From Acidimicrobiales bacterium mtb01 (lineage in GTDB: Bacteria; Actinomycetota; Acidimicrobiia; Acidimicrobiales; Ilumatobacteraceae), in contig NBNI01000004.1 in NCBI GenBank assembly GCA_004379135.1, positions 62,001 to 126,000 of the forward strand: a stretch of 64,000 nt of DNA, read 5' to 3'. Shown in pieces: positions 48,612 through 57,121 of this stretch. The first letter of the stretch is position 1. Each line of letters opens with the position of its first letter. The notes beneath the pieces were generated by a model. The model had not been told where the DNA came from. It saw only the letters and a program-made list of their open reading frames with translations, and ran no database searches. The position numbers and the translations under genes were made by a program.

Positions 48612-50554
48612 GAACGAGCGGCTTCGACGGCCGCGACGATTCCGTCGGCGTCGAGTCCGAGTTGGCTCAACAGGCGATCGGGTTTGGCGTGGGGCAGGAA
48701 TTTGGTGGGCACGCCGAGAACGGTCACGCGCGTGTCGGTGCGACGTTCGGCGATCTGGCCGGCGATCGACGTGCCGATGCCGCCCTCGCGGATGCCGTCC
48801 TCGATCGTGACGACGAATCGGTGCGACGCGGCGTCGTCGATCATGTTCGGGTCGAGCGGTGCGCACGAGCGAACGTCCCACACCGTGACCGGAGTTCCGT
48901 CGGCACCCAATTGCTCGGCGGCCTTGAGGGCGGCGGCCACCATCTTGCCCACGGCGAGGATGGCCACACCGCCGTCGCCCTGCTGCAATCTGCGCGCTTC
49001 GAGGCCGGATCCGACGTCGTCGGTGGCGACTTGTCGAGCGGCGCCCTTCGGATAGCGGATGACAACCGGGCCGGCGTCGGCCAGGCGCAGTGCGTCGTGC
49101 AGCATCTGCTGGAGTTCCTGCGCGCTCGACGGAGCGAGCACGCGCATGCCCGGCACCTTGGCGAGCAGCGTCATGTCGTACACGCCGTGGTGGCTCGGGC
49201 CGTCGTCGCCGGTGATGCCGGCGCGATCGAGGCAGAACACCACGGGCAGGCGATGCAGTGCGACGTCGTACACGACCTGGTCCCAACCGCGCGACAGGAA
49301 CGTGGAATAGATCGCGACCACCGGACGGAGGCCGCCCATGGCCATACCGGCGGCGCCGGTGACGGCGTGCTGCTCGGCGATGCCCACATCGAAGAAGCGT
49401 TCAGGGAAACGCGATTGGAACGGCAGCAGGCCGGTGGGTCCAGGCATGGCGGCGGTGATGGCGACGATGCGCGGATCGGCTTCGGCTTCCTTGATGATCG
49501 CATCGGCGAACGCCTGGGTGTATCCGGTGGGAACGGCCTTGGGCGGGCCGACCGCCGGATCGAACACCGGAGCGTCGTGCAGGTGCTTCTCGTCGTCGTC
49601 CTCGGCCGGCGAGTAACCCTTGCCCTTCTGCGTGAGGACGTGCACCACGATCGGACCTTCGCCCGACAGGTCTTCGGCGTTGCGCAACGCGTTCTCGAGT
49701 TCGCGCACGTCGTGGCCGTCGATCGGACCGATGTAGCGCACGCCGAGCGCCTCGAAGAACGACGGCGGCTGCAGGAACTCGCGCACCGCGGCCTTGACGG
49801 CCTCGACACCCTTCTCGGCCTGCTGACCCACCACCGGCAGGTTCTGCAACCAGGCCTCGATGCGACGCTGACGTTGCACGTACACCGGGTTCATTCGGAT
49901 GCGAGTGAGGCCGGCCGACAACTTCTCGGTGATGCGGTCGGGGAGGGCGGTCCGCTCGACCGCGGCCGTCTCGGGCTCGTCGGGCGAGAGCTGCTGCGTA
50001 AGATTGGAGATGGTCGGCGCGTAACTGCGGCCGTTGTCGTTGAGGACCACGATCACGCGGCGCTTGCTGTGGCCGAGGTTGTTGAGGGCTTCGTACGCCA
50101 TGCCGCCGGTCATGGAGCCGTCGCCGATCACCGCGACGATGTGGCGATGCTGGTCGACACCGGCATCGCGCGCGACCGCGAGCCCGTAGGCGTACGACAG
50201 AACGGTGGACGCGTGGCTGTTCTCGATGTAGTCGTGACGGCTCTCCTCGCGGCTCGGGTAGCCCGAGAGGCCGTCGGCCTGACGAAGCGACGCGAAGCGG
50301 TCGGCCCGGCCGGTGACGATCTTGTGCACGTAGGCCTGGTGCCCGGTGTCCCAGAGAATCGCGTCGCGCGGCGAGTCGAACACGCGGTGGAGAGCGAGGG
50401 TCAGTTCGACCGCACCCAGGTTCGATCCGAGGTGGCCGCCGTTGTCGGCCACCGAGCGCACGATGAAGTCGCGGATCTCGCCGGCGAGTTCGTCGAGTTC
50501 GGGGTACGACATCCGACGCAGGTCGCTCGGCTGGCGGATCGATTCCAACGACAT
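48608..50554 (-). CDS. dxs: 1-deoxy-D-xylulose-5-phosphate synthase
   Basis: A 648-residue TPP enzyme, the first step of the MEP isoprenoid pathway. 'SVADNGGHLGSNLGAVELTLALHRVFD' and 'DTGHQAYVHKIVTGR' contain the catalytic histidines. 'VIGDGSMTGGMAYEALNNLG' binds TPP-Mg, and 'FDVGIAEQHAVTGAAGMA' is in the second domain. The length is normal. The ATG at 50554 follows TAGCGT by nine bases, so the leader is at most two or three bases. It heads the dxs-hisN-amidohydrolase unit. Isoprenoid output connects to uppP in the window. Confidence 0.97.
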   Translation of the reverse strand: MSLESIRQPSDLRRMSYPELDELAGEIRDFIVRSVADNGGHLGSNLGAVELTLALHRVFDSPRDAILWDTGHQAYVHKIVTGRADRFASLRQADGLSGYPSREESRHDYIENSHASTVLSYAYGLAVARDAGVDQHRHIVAVIGDGSMTGGMAYEALNNLGHSKRRVIVVLNDNGRSYAPTISNLTQQLSPDEPETAAVERTALPDRITEKLSAGLTRIRMNPVYVQRQRRIEAWLQNLPVVGQQAEKGVEAVKAAVREFLQPPSFFEALGVRYIGPIDGHDVRELENALRNAEDLSGEGPIVVHVLTQKGKGYSPAEDDDEKHLHDAPVFDPAVGPPKAVPTGYTQAFADAIIKEAEADPRIVAITAAMPGPTGLLPFQSRFPERFFDVGIAEQHAVTGAAGMAMGGLRPVVAIYSTFLSRGWDQVVYDVALHRLPVVFCLDRAGITGDDGPSHHGVYDMTLLAKVPGMRVLAPSSAQELQQMLHDALRLADAGPVVIRYPKGAARQVATDDVGSGLEARRLQQGDGGVAILAVGKMVAAALKAAEQLGADGTPVTVWDVRSCAPLDPNMIDDAASHRFVVTIEDGIREGGIGTSIAGQIAERRTDTRVTVLGVPTKFLPHAKPDRLLSQLGLDADGIVAAVEAARS

Positions 50555-50563
50555 GGTGTGGTC

Positions 50564-50569
50564 ACGCTA
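50564..50569 (-). promoter_or_regulatory. Possible -10 element of dxs
   Basis: TAGCGT on the minus strand lies nine bases before the dxs ATG. The spacing is slightly longer than at the leaderless genes of this window. Confidence 0.4.
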
Positions 50570-50623
50570 GCCCTGGTTCCCGGGGAGTGTCCGGCCCGAA
50601 TCGGACGTGTGACCGCTGGCTGG

Positions 50624-51526
50624 TCAGGTGTTCGCGAACCGGGCTTCGTGCGCGCGGTCGAGGCGATTCTGGTTCCAGCGGTGGAGCCCCCAGCCGAGCA
50701 ACGCACCCACTCCGAGGGCGAGTTGACCGCCGACCCCGTCGATCCAGTAGTGGTTGCCCGTGACCACGATGCAGAAGAGCGTCGCGGCGGGATAAAGAAG
50801 CATCGCGATCTTGGTCCATCGTCGTCGCAGGAGCGGCCACATGGCGAACGCGCACCAACTGGCCCATCCGATGTGCATGCTCGGCATGGCGGCGTACTGG
50901 TTGGAGATCGACTTCATGGTGTCGGAATCGAACGTCCACAAGGCCGCGCCGTACTCGGGCAACGTATCGACGAATCCGAACGTTCCGTCGTCCTCGGTGC
51001 CCACCAGACCGTCGGCTCCAGTGTCGCGCAACGGGCTCTCGATGCAGGCGCCGCCGTAGCCGCCGCGCACCGGATCGGGGCACTGTGCGTCGAGCAGGCG
51101 AGGTGGCATGACGGGAAACAGCGAGAAGCCGACGATGCCGAGGGCCGTGGTGATGGCGAGAGTGTTGCGCCACTGCGGGAACACGCCGGGTCGCTTGAAG
51201 AACAGGATCCAGAACACCGCGAGCGTGACCACGAAGTGAGCCGTGCCGTAGTAGACGTTCCAGAAGCGGATGAACCAGTCCCAACCGAGGAACCAGTCCT
51301 GAACGCTTTCCTCGTGGTATAGGCCGATGAAGCGTTCGAGGCGGATGAGCCGCTCGGCATTGTTGAAGGCTTGTTCGGGGACGCCGTCGGCCGCGATGTA
51401 TGACGAACCGAAGAGGTTGCGTGTCCAGGAGTACACGACGTAGAAGGCGCCCATGATGAGCGCCTCTTTCCACCAGAACGTGCGGTGAACACGTGCCGGG
51501 ACGGCTTCGGTCGCCGCAGTTTCCAC
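50624..51526 (-). CDS. PAP2-superfamily membrane protein (inositolphosphotransferase/phosphatase-like)
   Basis: A 300-residue membrane protein with about six helices and the PAP2 catalytic motifs. 'NQYAAMPSMHIGWASWCAFAM' carries the P-S-M-H motif (about residue 210) and 'GNHYWIDGVGGQLALG' the distal His-x4-Asp-type motif (about 256). Before them is a large exterior loop with 'CPDPVRGGYGGACIESPL', whose two cysteines may pair. The layout resembles the PAP2_3 group, which includes Aur1-like transferases and phosphatases. Lipid phosphate or inositol-lipid chemistry is likely but unproven. GTG 51526 is chosen from TAGATT-N6-GTG spacing. Confidence 0.85.
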   Translation of the reverse strand: METAATEAVPARVHRTFWWKEALIMGAFYVVYSWTRNLFGSSYIAADGVPEQAFNNAERLIRLERFIGLYHEESVQDWFLGWDWFIRFWNVYYGTAHFVVTLAVFWILFFKRPGVFPQWRNTLAITTALGIVGFSLFPVMPPRLLDAQCPDPVRGGYGGACIESPLRDTGADGLVGTEDDGTFGFVDTLPEYGAALWTFDSDTMKSISNQYAAMPSMHIGWASWCAFAMWPLLRRRWTKIAMLLYPAATLFCIVVTGNHYWIDGVGGQLALGVGALLGWGLHRWNQNRLDRAHEARFANT

Positions 51527-51532
51527 GCCTGG

Positions 51533-51538
51533 AATCTA
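51533..51538 (-). promoter_or_regulatory. Predicted -10 element of the PAP2 gene (leaderless)
   Basis: TAGATT on the minus strand is followed by six bases and GTG 51526. Confidence 0.6.
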
Positions 51539-51615
51539 GGTCGCTGGGCGCCTCGCCGACCCCATGCGGAACCGGGCGGGGCTCCGGGCGAGGCGACCAC
51601 TCGGTGGCCCATTCC

Positions 51616-51621
51616 TAGAAT
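51616..51621 (+). promoter_or_regulatory. Predicted -10 element of tldD (leaderless)
   Basis: TAGAAT is followed by six bases and GTG 51628. The 101-bp region between the PAP2 gene and tldD contains both leaderless promoters and nothing else that I can recognise. Confidence 0.65.
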
Positions 51622-51627
51622 CGTTCC

Positions 51628-53019
51628 GTGATCGACAACGACGTCCTCGAACGAGTCCTGTCGGCGGCCCTGCGCACGGGCGCCGACTTCGCCGAAATCT
51701 TCGCCAGCGACTGGCGTGGAACCGGGGTGGGTCTCGACGACGGGCGCATCGAGCAGATGTCGACCGGTCGTAACCGTGGAGCCGGTATTCGCGTCATCAG
51801 CGGCGAGACGACCGGCTTCGCCCATACGGCCGATCTCACCGAAGCCGGTCTCGTCGCCGCCGCGCGAGTGGCCGCCGACGCCGCGCGCCAAGGCGGCGGC
51901 GGTACGCGTGTCGTGGCGTTGACCGCGCAACCTTCGCGCGTCGTGAGTCCGATCGACATCGATCCGTCGACGGTCGCCAAGGCGGTCAAGGTCGAACTTC
52001 TCCGTCGCGTCGACGACGCCGCGCGTTCGGCCGGCGGCGCGATCTCCCAGGTGTCGGCCGGTTACTCGGATGGGCGCACGATGATCGTGGTGGCCAACTC
52101 CGACGGCTTGGTCGCGCGCGACGAGCGCGTGCGCACGCTGTTGCGCGTGAGCGCGGTCGCCAACGGCGACACCGGTATGCAGACCGGATTCGATTCGGTG
52201 GGCCACACGATGGGGTTCGAACTCTTCGACAAGATCCAGGTGGAGGACGTCGCGCGCACCGCGGCCACACGGGCGCTCACCAAGTTGAAGGCGCGGCCCG
52301 CACCGTCGGGTTCGATGCCGGTGGTCATCAAGGCCGGCAGCGGAGGGGTGCTGTTCCACGAGGCGTGCGGACACGGTCTCGAGGCCGATCTGGTGGCCAA
52401 GGGGGCCAGCGTGTACCGCGGCAAGGTCGGAGAACTGGTCGCGTCGCCGCTCGTCACCTTGGTGGACGACGGGACGATGACCCACGAATGGGGTGCCATC
52501 GCGATCGACGACGAGGGTCATCCGTCGCAATACAACGTCCTCATCGAGAACGGTGTGCTCACCGACTACATGTGGGACTACTTGCGCGCGCGCAAGGAGG
52601 GACGCCGCCAGAGCGGAAACGGTCGTCGTCAGTCGTACAAGGATCTTCCGATGGTGCGCATGACCAACACGTACGTGCTGAACGGCACGGAGGCTCCCGA
52701 CGACATCATCCGCGACACCGAGTCAGGCGTGTACGTCGCCCATCTCGGAGGCGGAAGCGTCAACACCGCGACCGGCGACTTCGTGTTCGGCATGACCGAG
52801 GCGTACCTCATCGAGAACGGCGAGATCACCGAACCGCTCCGCGAGGGCAATCTCATCGGAAACGGTCCGCAGGTCCTGCGCGACATCGACCGACTCGGCA
52901 ACGACTTCGCCATGGGCAATCCGGGCACGTGCGGCAAGGACGGACAGGGTGTTCCGGTGGGGGACGGCCAGCCCACGCTGCGCGTGAAGGCCCTCACCAT
53001 CGGCGGCACCGCGTCATGA
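51628..53019 (+). CDS. tldD: TldD, metalloprotease subunit
   Basis: A 463-residue catalytic subunit of the TldD/TldE (PmbA) protease, which processes small peptides such as microcins and other modified peptides. The zinc motif HExxxH is in 'LFHEACGHGLEADLVAKGAS' (about residues 250-255) and the third-ligand Cys in 'MGNPGTCGKDGQGVPVGDGQP' near the C-terminus. The GTG start fits the -10 spacing. The stop overlaps pmbA as ATGA, so the heterodimer subunits are made together. No peptide precursor gene is evident nearby. Confidence 0.96.
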   Translation: MIDNDVLERVLSAALRTGADFAEIFASDWRGTGVGLDDGRIEQMSTGRNRGAGIRVISGETTGFAHTADLTEAGLVAAARVAADAARQGGGGTRVVALTAQPSRVVSPIDIDPSTVAKAVKVELLRRVDDAARSAGGAISQVSAGYSDGRTMIVVANSDGLVARDERVRTLLRVSAVANGDTGMQTGFDSVGHTMGFELFDKIQVEDVARTAATRALTKLKARPAPSGSMPVVIKAGSGGVLFHEACGHGLEADLVAKGASVYRGKVGELVASPLVTLVDDGTMTHEWGAIAIDDEGHPSQYNVLIENGVLTDYMWDYLRARKEGRRQSGNGRRQSYKDLPMVRMTNTYVLNGTEAPDDIIRDTESGVYVAHLGGGSVNTATGDFVFGMTEAYLIENGEITEPLREGNLIGNGPQVLRDIDRLGNDFAMGNPGTCGKDGQGVPVGDGQPTLRVKALTIGGTAS

Positions 53020-54368
53020 CCGGCCGCAGCGGCGAGCTCCTCGCCATCGCCGACCGGGTGGTGGCACTCGCGCAGTCGGGCGAGCAGGTGGAGGCATACG
53101 TCAGCCGCAGCCTGTCGACCGATGTTCGCGTGTACGAGGGCGAAGTCGAGCACTTCGTGTCGGCGCAGAGCGAGGGCATCGGAATCCGCGTGATTCGCGA
53201 CGGCCGTACCGGGACCTCGTACGCCGGAACCCTCGATCCGGCCGTGATCGCCGACGTGCTCGCCGAGGCGCGCGACAACCTCGGATACGGCGAGGTCGAC
53301 GAGTGGTCGGGTCTGGCCGAACCCGATGGTGTGGCCGTCACACCGCAGGTGCTCTGGAGCGATCGCCTGGAGAACGTTCCGACGGCGCGCAAGATCGAGT
53401 TGGCCAAGGAACTCGAACGGCTCGCACGAGCGGCCGACTCGCGCGTGCGCGTGGACGACTCGAACTACTCCGATGCGTTCGGAGAGGCGGCCGTCGCCAC
53501 CACCACCGGAATCCGTGTGAGCGGTCGCGAGAACGGCTGCTACCTGAGCGTCGGAACGCTCGCCGACGACGGCGACGAGACGCAGACCGGATTCGGCTTC
53601 TCGGTCGGACGCGACGTCGACGAACTCGACGTCGAGAAGGCGGCCCGCGAGGCGGCCGATCGCGCGACGCGATTGCTCGGGGCCACCAAGCCGGCGAGCC
53701 GTCGCGTGACCGTGGTGCTCGACCCGTTCGTGACCGCGCAGTTCCTCGGCATCATCGGTGGCACTCTCAACGGCGACAGCGTGGTGAAGGGCCGCAGTCT
53801 GTTCGCCAATCGTCTCGGCGATCAGGTCGCGAGTCCGCTCGTCACGTTGGTGGACGACCCGACCAATCCGCTCGCGTACACCGCAACCGACATCGACGGC
53901 GAAGGTCTGGCCGCGCGGCGCAACGTCCTCATCGATCGCGGAACGCTCGGCATGTTCGTGCAGTCGTCGTACTCGGCGCGTCGCATGGGTGTGTCCACGA
54001 CCGGCAATGGAACACGGGGCGGTTACGCGGGTTCGCCCGGCGCCGGCTGTCTCGCATTGCAAGTGGCGCCCGGAACTCGTTCGCAGGCCGAGATCGTGGC
54101 CGGCATCGACGACGGCATCCTCATCCAGCAGGTGCAGGGCCTGCACTCGGGTGTGAATCCGGTGTCGGGCGACTTCAGCACCGGTGCGGCCGGCATCACC
54201 ATCACCAACGGCGCGCTCGGTGCTCCGGTCCGCGAGTTCACCATCGCGTCGACTCTCCAGAAGATGCTGCTCGACATCGCCGAGGTGGGCGGCGACCTCG
54301 AGTGGCTGCCCATGCGGGCCACGGGAGTGTCGCTCGTGATCCACGATGTCACCATGAGCGGCGCCTGA
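53016..54368 (+). CDS. pmbA: PmbA/TldE, non-catalytic protease subunit
   Basis: A 450-residue partner of TldD. 'VEAYVSRSLSTDVRVYEGEVEHFVSAQSEGIGIRV' in part, 'VVLDPFVTAQFLGIIGGTLNG' and 'GNGTRGGYAGSPGAGCLALQVAPG' match the TldE family. The HExxxH motif is absent, as expected for this subunit. The ATG at 53016 overlaps the tldD stop. Longer frames through tldD are rejected. Confidence 0.95.
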   Translation: MTGRSGELLAIADRVVALAQSGEQVEAYVSRSLSTDVRVYEGEVEHFVSAQSEGIGIRVIRDGRTGTSYAGTLDPAVIADVLAEARDNLGYGEVDEWSGLAEPDGVAVTPQVLWSDRLENVPTARKIELAKELERLARAADSRVRVDDSNYSDAFGEAAVATTTGIRVSGRENGCYLSVGTLADDGDETQTGFGFSVGRDVDELDVEKAAREAADRATRLLGATKPASRRVTVVLDPFVTAQFLGIIGGTLNGDSVVKGRSLFANRLGDQVASPLVTLVDDPTNPLAYTATDIDGEGLAARRNVLIDRGTLGMFVQSSYSARRMGVSTTGNGTRGGYAGSPGAGCLALQVAPGTRSQAEIVAGIDDGILIQQVQGLHSGVNPVSGDFSTGAAGITITNGALGAPVREFTIASTLQKMLLDIAEVGGDLEWLPMRATGVSLVIHDVTMSGA

Positions 54369-54373
54369 CCTGT

Positions 54374-54379
54374 CAGGCT
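54374..54379 (+). promoter_or_regulatory. Possible -10 element of uppP (leaderless)
   Basis: CAGGCT is followed by six bases and the ATG at 54386. The first base departs from the TANNNT pattern. Confidence 0.4.
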
Positions 54380-54385
54380 GACGGC

Positions 54386-55216
54386 ATGCCGATCCTGCAC
54401 GCCATCGTTCTCGGCATCGTGCAGGGACTCACCGAGTTCCTTCCCATCTCGTCGAGCGGACACTTGATCGTGGTGCCCTGGCTCTTCGGGTGGGACGACC
54501 TGTCGGATCAGGGAATCAAGAAGGCCTTCGACGTCGCGTTGCACTTCGGGACGCTCGTCGCGGTCGTCGCCTACTTCCGCCGCGACGTGGTGTCGCTCGT
54601 GCGCAACGGTCTGCGTGCGGTGTTCGTGCCGTCGGCGCGAGCGAATCCGGAAGGACGGTTGGCCTGGCTCCTGGTGCTGACATGCGTGCCGGCCGCGCTG
54701 GTGGGCGCCCTCTTCGAATCGTGGATCGACGACACGCTCGGCGGGCCGATCGTCATCGCGGTGTCACTCGTCGTGTTCGGATTGGTTCTCGCCTGGGCCG
54801 ACCGTCGTTCGGGTTCGCGTTCGCTCGATTCGCTGAACCTGCGCGATTCCGTGCTGGTGGGTGCGGCGCAGGTGCTCGCACTCAATCCGGGTACGTCGCG
54901 ATCGGGCATCACCATGTCGGCCGCCCGCGCGTTGGGTTACGAGCGCGACGCCGCGGTGCGACTCTCGTTCCTCATGAGCCTGCCGGTCATCCTCGGCGCG
55001 GTCGTGGTGAAGGTGGGCGGATTGGCGGCCGACGGCATCCCGGACGGTCTCCTCGCACCGATGATCGCGGGTGTGATCACCGCCGGCGTTTCGGGATGGC
55101 TCGCGGTGTGGGGACTGCTGCGCCTCGTGCGCACCCGCACCTTCGATCCGTTCGTGCTGTATCGCGTCGCACTGGCCGCGCTGATCGTGCTGGTGGCCGC
55201 GGCCGGCTGGCGCTGA
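54386..55216 (+). CDS. uppP: Undecaprenyl-diphosphate phosphatase
   Basis: A 276-residue membrane enzyme (BacA) that recycles the lipid carrier for peptidoglycan synthesis and confers bacitracin tolerance. 'VLGIVQGLTEFLPISSSGHLIVV' (about residues 8-30) holds the first active-site motif and 'ALNPGTSRSGITMSAARALG' the second (about 173-192), among about eight helices. The start is ATG 54386, 17 bases after pmbA. Upstream in-frame extension lies inside pmbA and is rejected. Confidence 0.96.
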   Translation: MPILHAIVLGIVQGLTEFLPISSSGHLIVVPWLFGWDDLSDQGIKKAFDVALHFGTLVAVVAYFRRDVVSLVRNGLRAVFVPSARANPEGRLAWLLVLTCVPAALVGALFESWIDDTLGGPIVIAVSLVVFGLVLAWADRRSGSRSLDSLNLRDSVLVGAAQVLALNPGTSRSGITMSAARALGYERDAAVRLSFLMSLPVILGAVVVKVGGLAADGIPDGLLAPMIAGVITAGVSGWLAVWGLLRLVRTRTFDPFVLYRVALAALIVLVAAAGWR

Positions 55217-55230
55217 TCGGGCGCGCCGCG

Positions 55231-55560
55231 TCAGGCCGACGCCGACGAACTCGACGCCGACGAACTCGACGCCGTTGAACTCGACGACGAGTCGCTCGAC
55301 GACGTGGACGATGTGGTGCTCGAACCCGAGTCGGTCGACGCACCGGACGAACTGCTCGACGAACTGGATGATCCGCGCGAATCGGTCTTGTAGAAGCCAC
55401 CGCCCTTGAACGTGACGCCCACGGGCTGGAAGACCTTCTTCACCGGGCGCATCTTCCCGTCGGCGGGGTGCGGGGCTTCGGTGAGCGCGTCGTCGGAGAA
55501 CGCCTGTTGGATCTCGATGGTCTCACCGGTGTCGATGAACTTGTACACGTAGGTCGGCAT
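55231..55560 (-). CDS. FmdB-like small protein lacking zinc cysteines, with a serine-rich tail
   Basis: A 109-residue protein. Residues 1-63 align with the FmdB zinc-ribbon family ('MPTYVYKFIDTGETIEIQQ' at the start, 'PVGVTFKGGGFYKTDSRG' at the end), but there is no cysteine at all, so the usual Cys4 zinc site is gone. Residues 64-109 are almost entirely Ser with Ala, Thr, Asp and Gly, a low-complexity tail. A GGAGAG site ends seven bases before the ATG, so unlike its neighbours this gene has a leader. The function is unknown; FmdB proteins are annotated as regulatory without firm evidence. Confidence 0.85.
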   Translation of the reverse strand: MPTYVYKFIDTGETIEIQQAFSDDALTEAPHPADGKMRPVKKVFQPVGVTFKGGGFYKTDSRGSSSSSSSSSGASTDSGSSTTSSTSSSDSSSSSTASSSSASSSSASA

Positions 55561-55582
55561 GGGGGTTCTCTCCAGGGGCGGA

Positions 55583-55592
55583 AGTCTAGGGT
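55583..55592. promoter_or_regulatory. Overlapping divergent -10 elements of the FmdB-like gene and galU
   Basis: AGTCTAGGGT reads TAGGGT (55587-55592) toward galU, with six bases to its GTG, and TAGACT (55588-55583) toward the FmdB-like gene. The two hexamers share two base pairs, so polymerase cannot use both at once. Confidence 0.55.
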
Positions 55593-55598
55593 TGGCTC

Positions 55599-56471
55599 GT
55601 GCCGAGCGCCATCCGCACCGCCGTCGTACCCGCCGCCGGGCAGGGAACGCGCATGCTTCCTGCCACCAAGGCCGTGCCGAAGGAGTTGCTCCCGATCCTT
55701 GAGATACCGGCGCTGCAATTCATCGTCGATGAAGCGGTCGGCGCGGGGGTCGACCATGTGGTGATCGTCACCAGTCGGACCAAGCCGGCGATCGAGGCCT
55801 ACTTCGAGCGCAATCCCTCGATCGAAGCCATTCTCGAGAAGCAGGGGCGCGGCGGGCTCGCCGATCGACTTCGCCGTTACGGATCCGACGTGCGCGTGTC
55901 GTTCGTGTTCCAGGACGAACCGCTCGGACTCGGTCACGCCGTGGCTTGCGCGCAGCCGGCCGTGGGGGACGAACCCTTCTTCGTCATGCTTCCCGACGAA
56001 TTGATGGGCGACTCTTCGTTGCTCAACGGTTTGGGCGCGGTCGTCGAGGCCACCGGTGTTCCGGCCATCGCGCTCAAGCGCATGGAGCGCCACGAACTGT
56101 TCCGATACGGCGTGGTCGACCCGGTGGGCGACGCACGGTCGGTGGCCGGGGCCGACGTGGTTCCGTTCGCATCGGTGATCGAGAAGCCGAGCGGCGACGC
56201 GCCGAGCGACCTCGTGATCATCGGTCGCTACGCGCTGCTGCCCGACGTCTTCGACGACCTGGTGGAACTCGGACCATCCGCAACGGGCGAGATCCAACTC
56301 AGTGACGCTTTGTCGGTGCAGGCGGCCCGTCGTCCGCTCAACGGCGTGATGTCGAACGTGAGCCGCCGCGACATCGGCAATCCGGTGGGTTGGTTGCAGG
56401 CCGTCGTCGAAGTCGGTCTCGAGCATCCCGAGTACGGTCCGGCTTTCAAGGCCTGGTTGACGACGCTCTGA
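55599..56471 (+). CDS. galU: UTP-glucose-1-phosphate uridylyltransferase
   Basis: A 290-residue nucleotidyltransferase making UDP-glucose. 'TAVVPAAGQGTRMLPATKAVPKELLPI' contains the nucleotide-binding GxGTRxLP..K signature, followed by 'PALQFIVDEAVGAGVDHVVIVTSR' in part, 'DEPLGLGHAVACA' and 'FVMLPDELM'. GTG 55599 is chosen from the -10 spacing. The galU-moeA neighbourhood is conserved in many actinobacteria. Confidence 0.96.
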   Translation: MPSAIRTAVVPAAGQGTRMLPATKAVPKELLPILEIPALQFIVDEAVGAGVDHVVIVTSRTKPAIEAYFERNPSIEAILEKQGRGGLADRLRRYGSDVRVSFVFQDEPLGLGHAVACAQPAVGDEPFFVMLPDELMGDSSLLNGLGAVVEATGVPAIALKRMERHELFRYGVVDPVGDARSVAGADVVPFASVIEKPSGDAPSDLVIIGRYALLPDVFDDLVELGPSATGEIQLSDALSVQAARRPLNGVMSNVSRRDIGNPVGWLQAVVEVGLEHPEYGPAFKAWLTTL

Positions 56472-56502
56472 AACGGCCGTCGGGTCGCACTTGGGTCGTG
56501 CC

Positions 56503-57075
56503 TCAGGCCGTGCGGCGGAAGTGACCGGGTAGATCGAGCACCAAGCCGTAGTGATCGACCTCGAACTCGTGTGATGCCGCATCGTCGTCGCGGTGAACGA
56601 CCCAGACGGAGTGATCGAGCCGGGTGTAGTCGAGGCGCGCGCGCTGGATCGACAACGTCTCGGTGTCGACGGTGATCGATTCGACGTCGGCCGACTGGCC
56701 GATGGGCAGATGCAGCCGACGGATGGCCATCGTGCGCGTGAACGGACTGCAGAGCAGATCGATGTCCTGGCAGCCGCCGAGTTCGCGCCGCTGGGCTCCG
56801 TTGACCTCGCCCCACCGTCCGCGACCGTCGTTGGCGAGCCACAGGTCGGGGTCGTCCATGTCGCGGAACAAGAGCATCTGCTGGAGTTGCCACGACGCGG
56901 TGAAGCGGAACACGTACTGGAGGTCGGCGCCTTGAACGAGGCCTTCGGCGGTCCAGGCCTCGTTCTCGAAGCGGAGCGTGAGGGTCTCGCGGAATCGGCC
57001 GTCGTCGGTGACCCAGGCCGCGGTCAAGCCGTCGAGCGGAAGTCGCGAATACTCCGAGCGATCGTCGCGGGTCAC
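56503..57075 (-). CDS. Putative glycolipid-binding family protein (DUF1089-like)
   Basis: A 190-residue protein matching the putative glycolipid-binding family: a Leu/Val-rich 'AWVTDDGRFRETLTLRFENEAW' opening, 'DPDLWLANDGRGRWGEVNG', 'LGGCQDIDLLCSPFTRTMAIRRL' in part, and 'QRARLDYTRLDHSVWV'. Its biochemical role is unclear. GTG 57075 lies six bases after CACACT and is preferred; GTG 57105 would add ten residues but sit against the moeA promoter. Only 46 bases separate it from the divergent moeA start. Confidence 0.8.
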   Translation of the reverse strand: MTRDDRSEYSRLPLDGLTAAWVTDDGRFRETLTLRFENEAWTAEGLVQGADLQYVFRFTASWQLQQMLLFRDMDDPDLWLANDGRGRWGEVNGAQRRELGGCQDIDLLCSPFTRTMAIRRLHLPIGQSADVESITVDTETLSIQRARLDYTRLDHSVWVVHRDDDAASHEFEVDHYGLVLDLPGHFRRTA

Positions 57076-57081
57076 GGTTCG

Positions 57082-57087
57082 AGTGTG
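57082..57087 (-). promoter_or_regulatory. Possible -10 element of the glycolipid-binding-like gene
   Basis: CACACT on the minus strand is followed by six bases and GTG 57075. Confidence 0.35.
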
Positions 57088-57108
57088 CCAGCAATCGGGC
57101 CGCACCGG

Positions 57109-57114
57109 TACCGT
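57109..57114 (+). promoter_or_regulatory. Predicted -10 element of moeA (leaderless)
   Basis: TACCGT is followed by seven bases and the ATG at 57122. Confidence 0.55.
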
Positions 57115-57121
57115 CTCGGGA

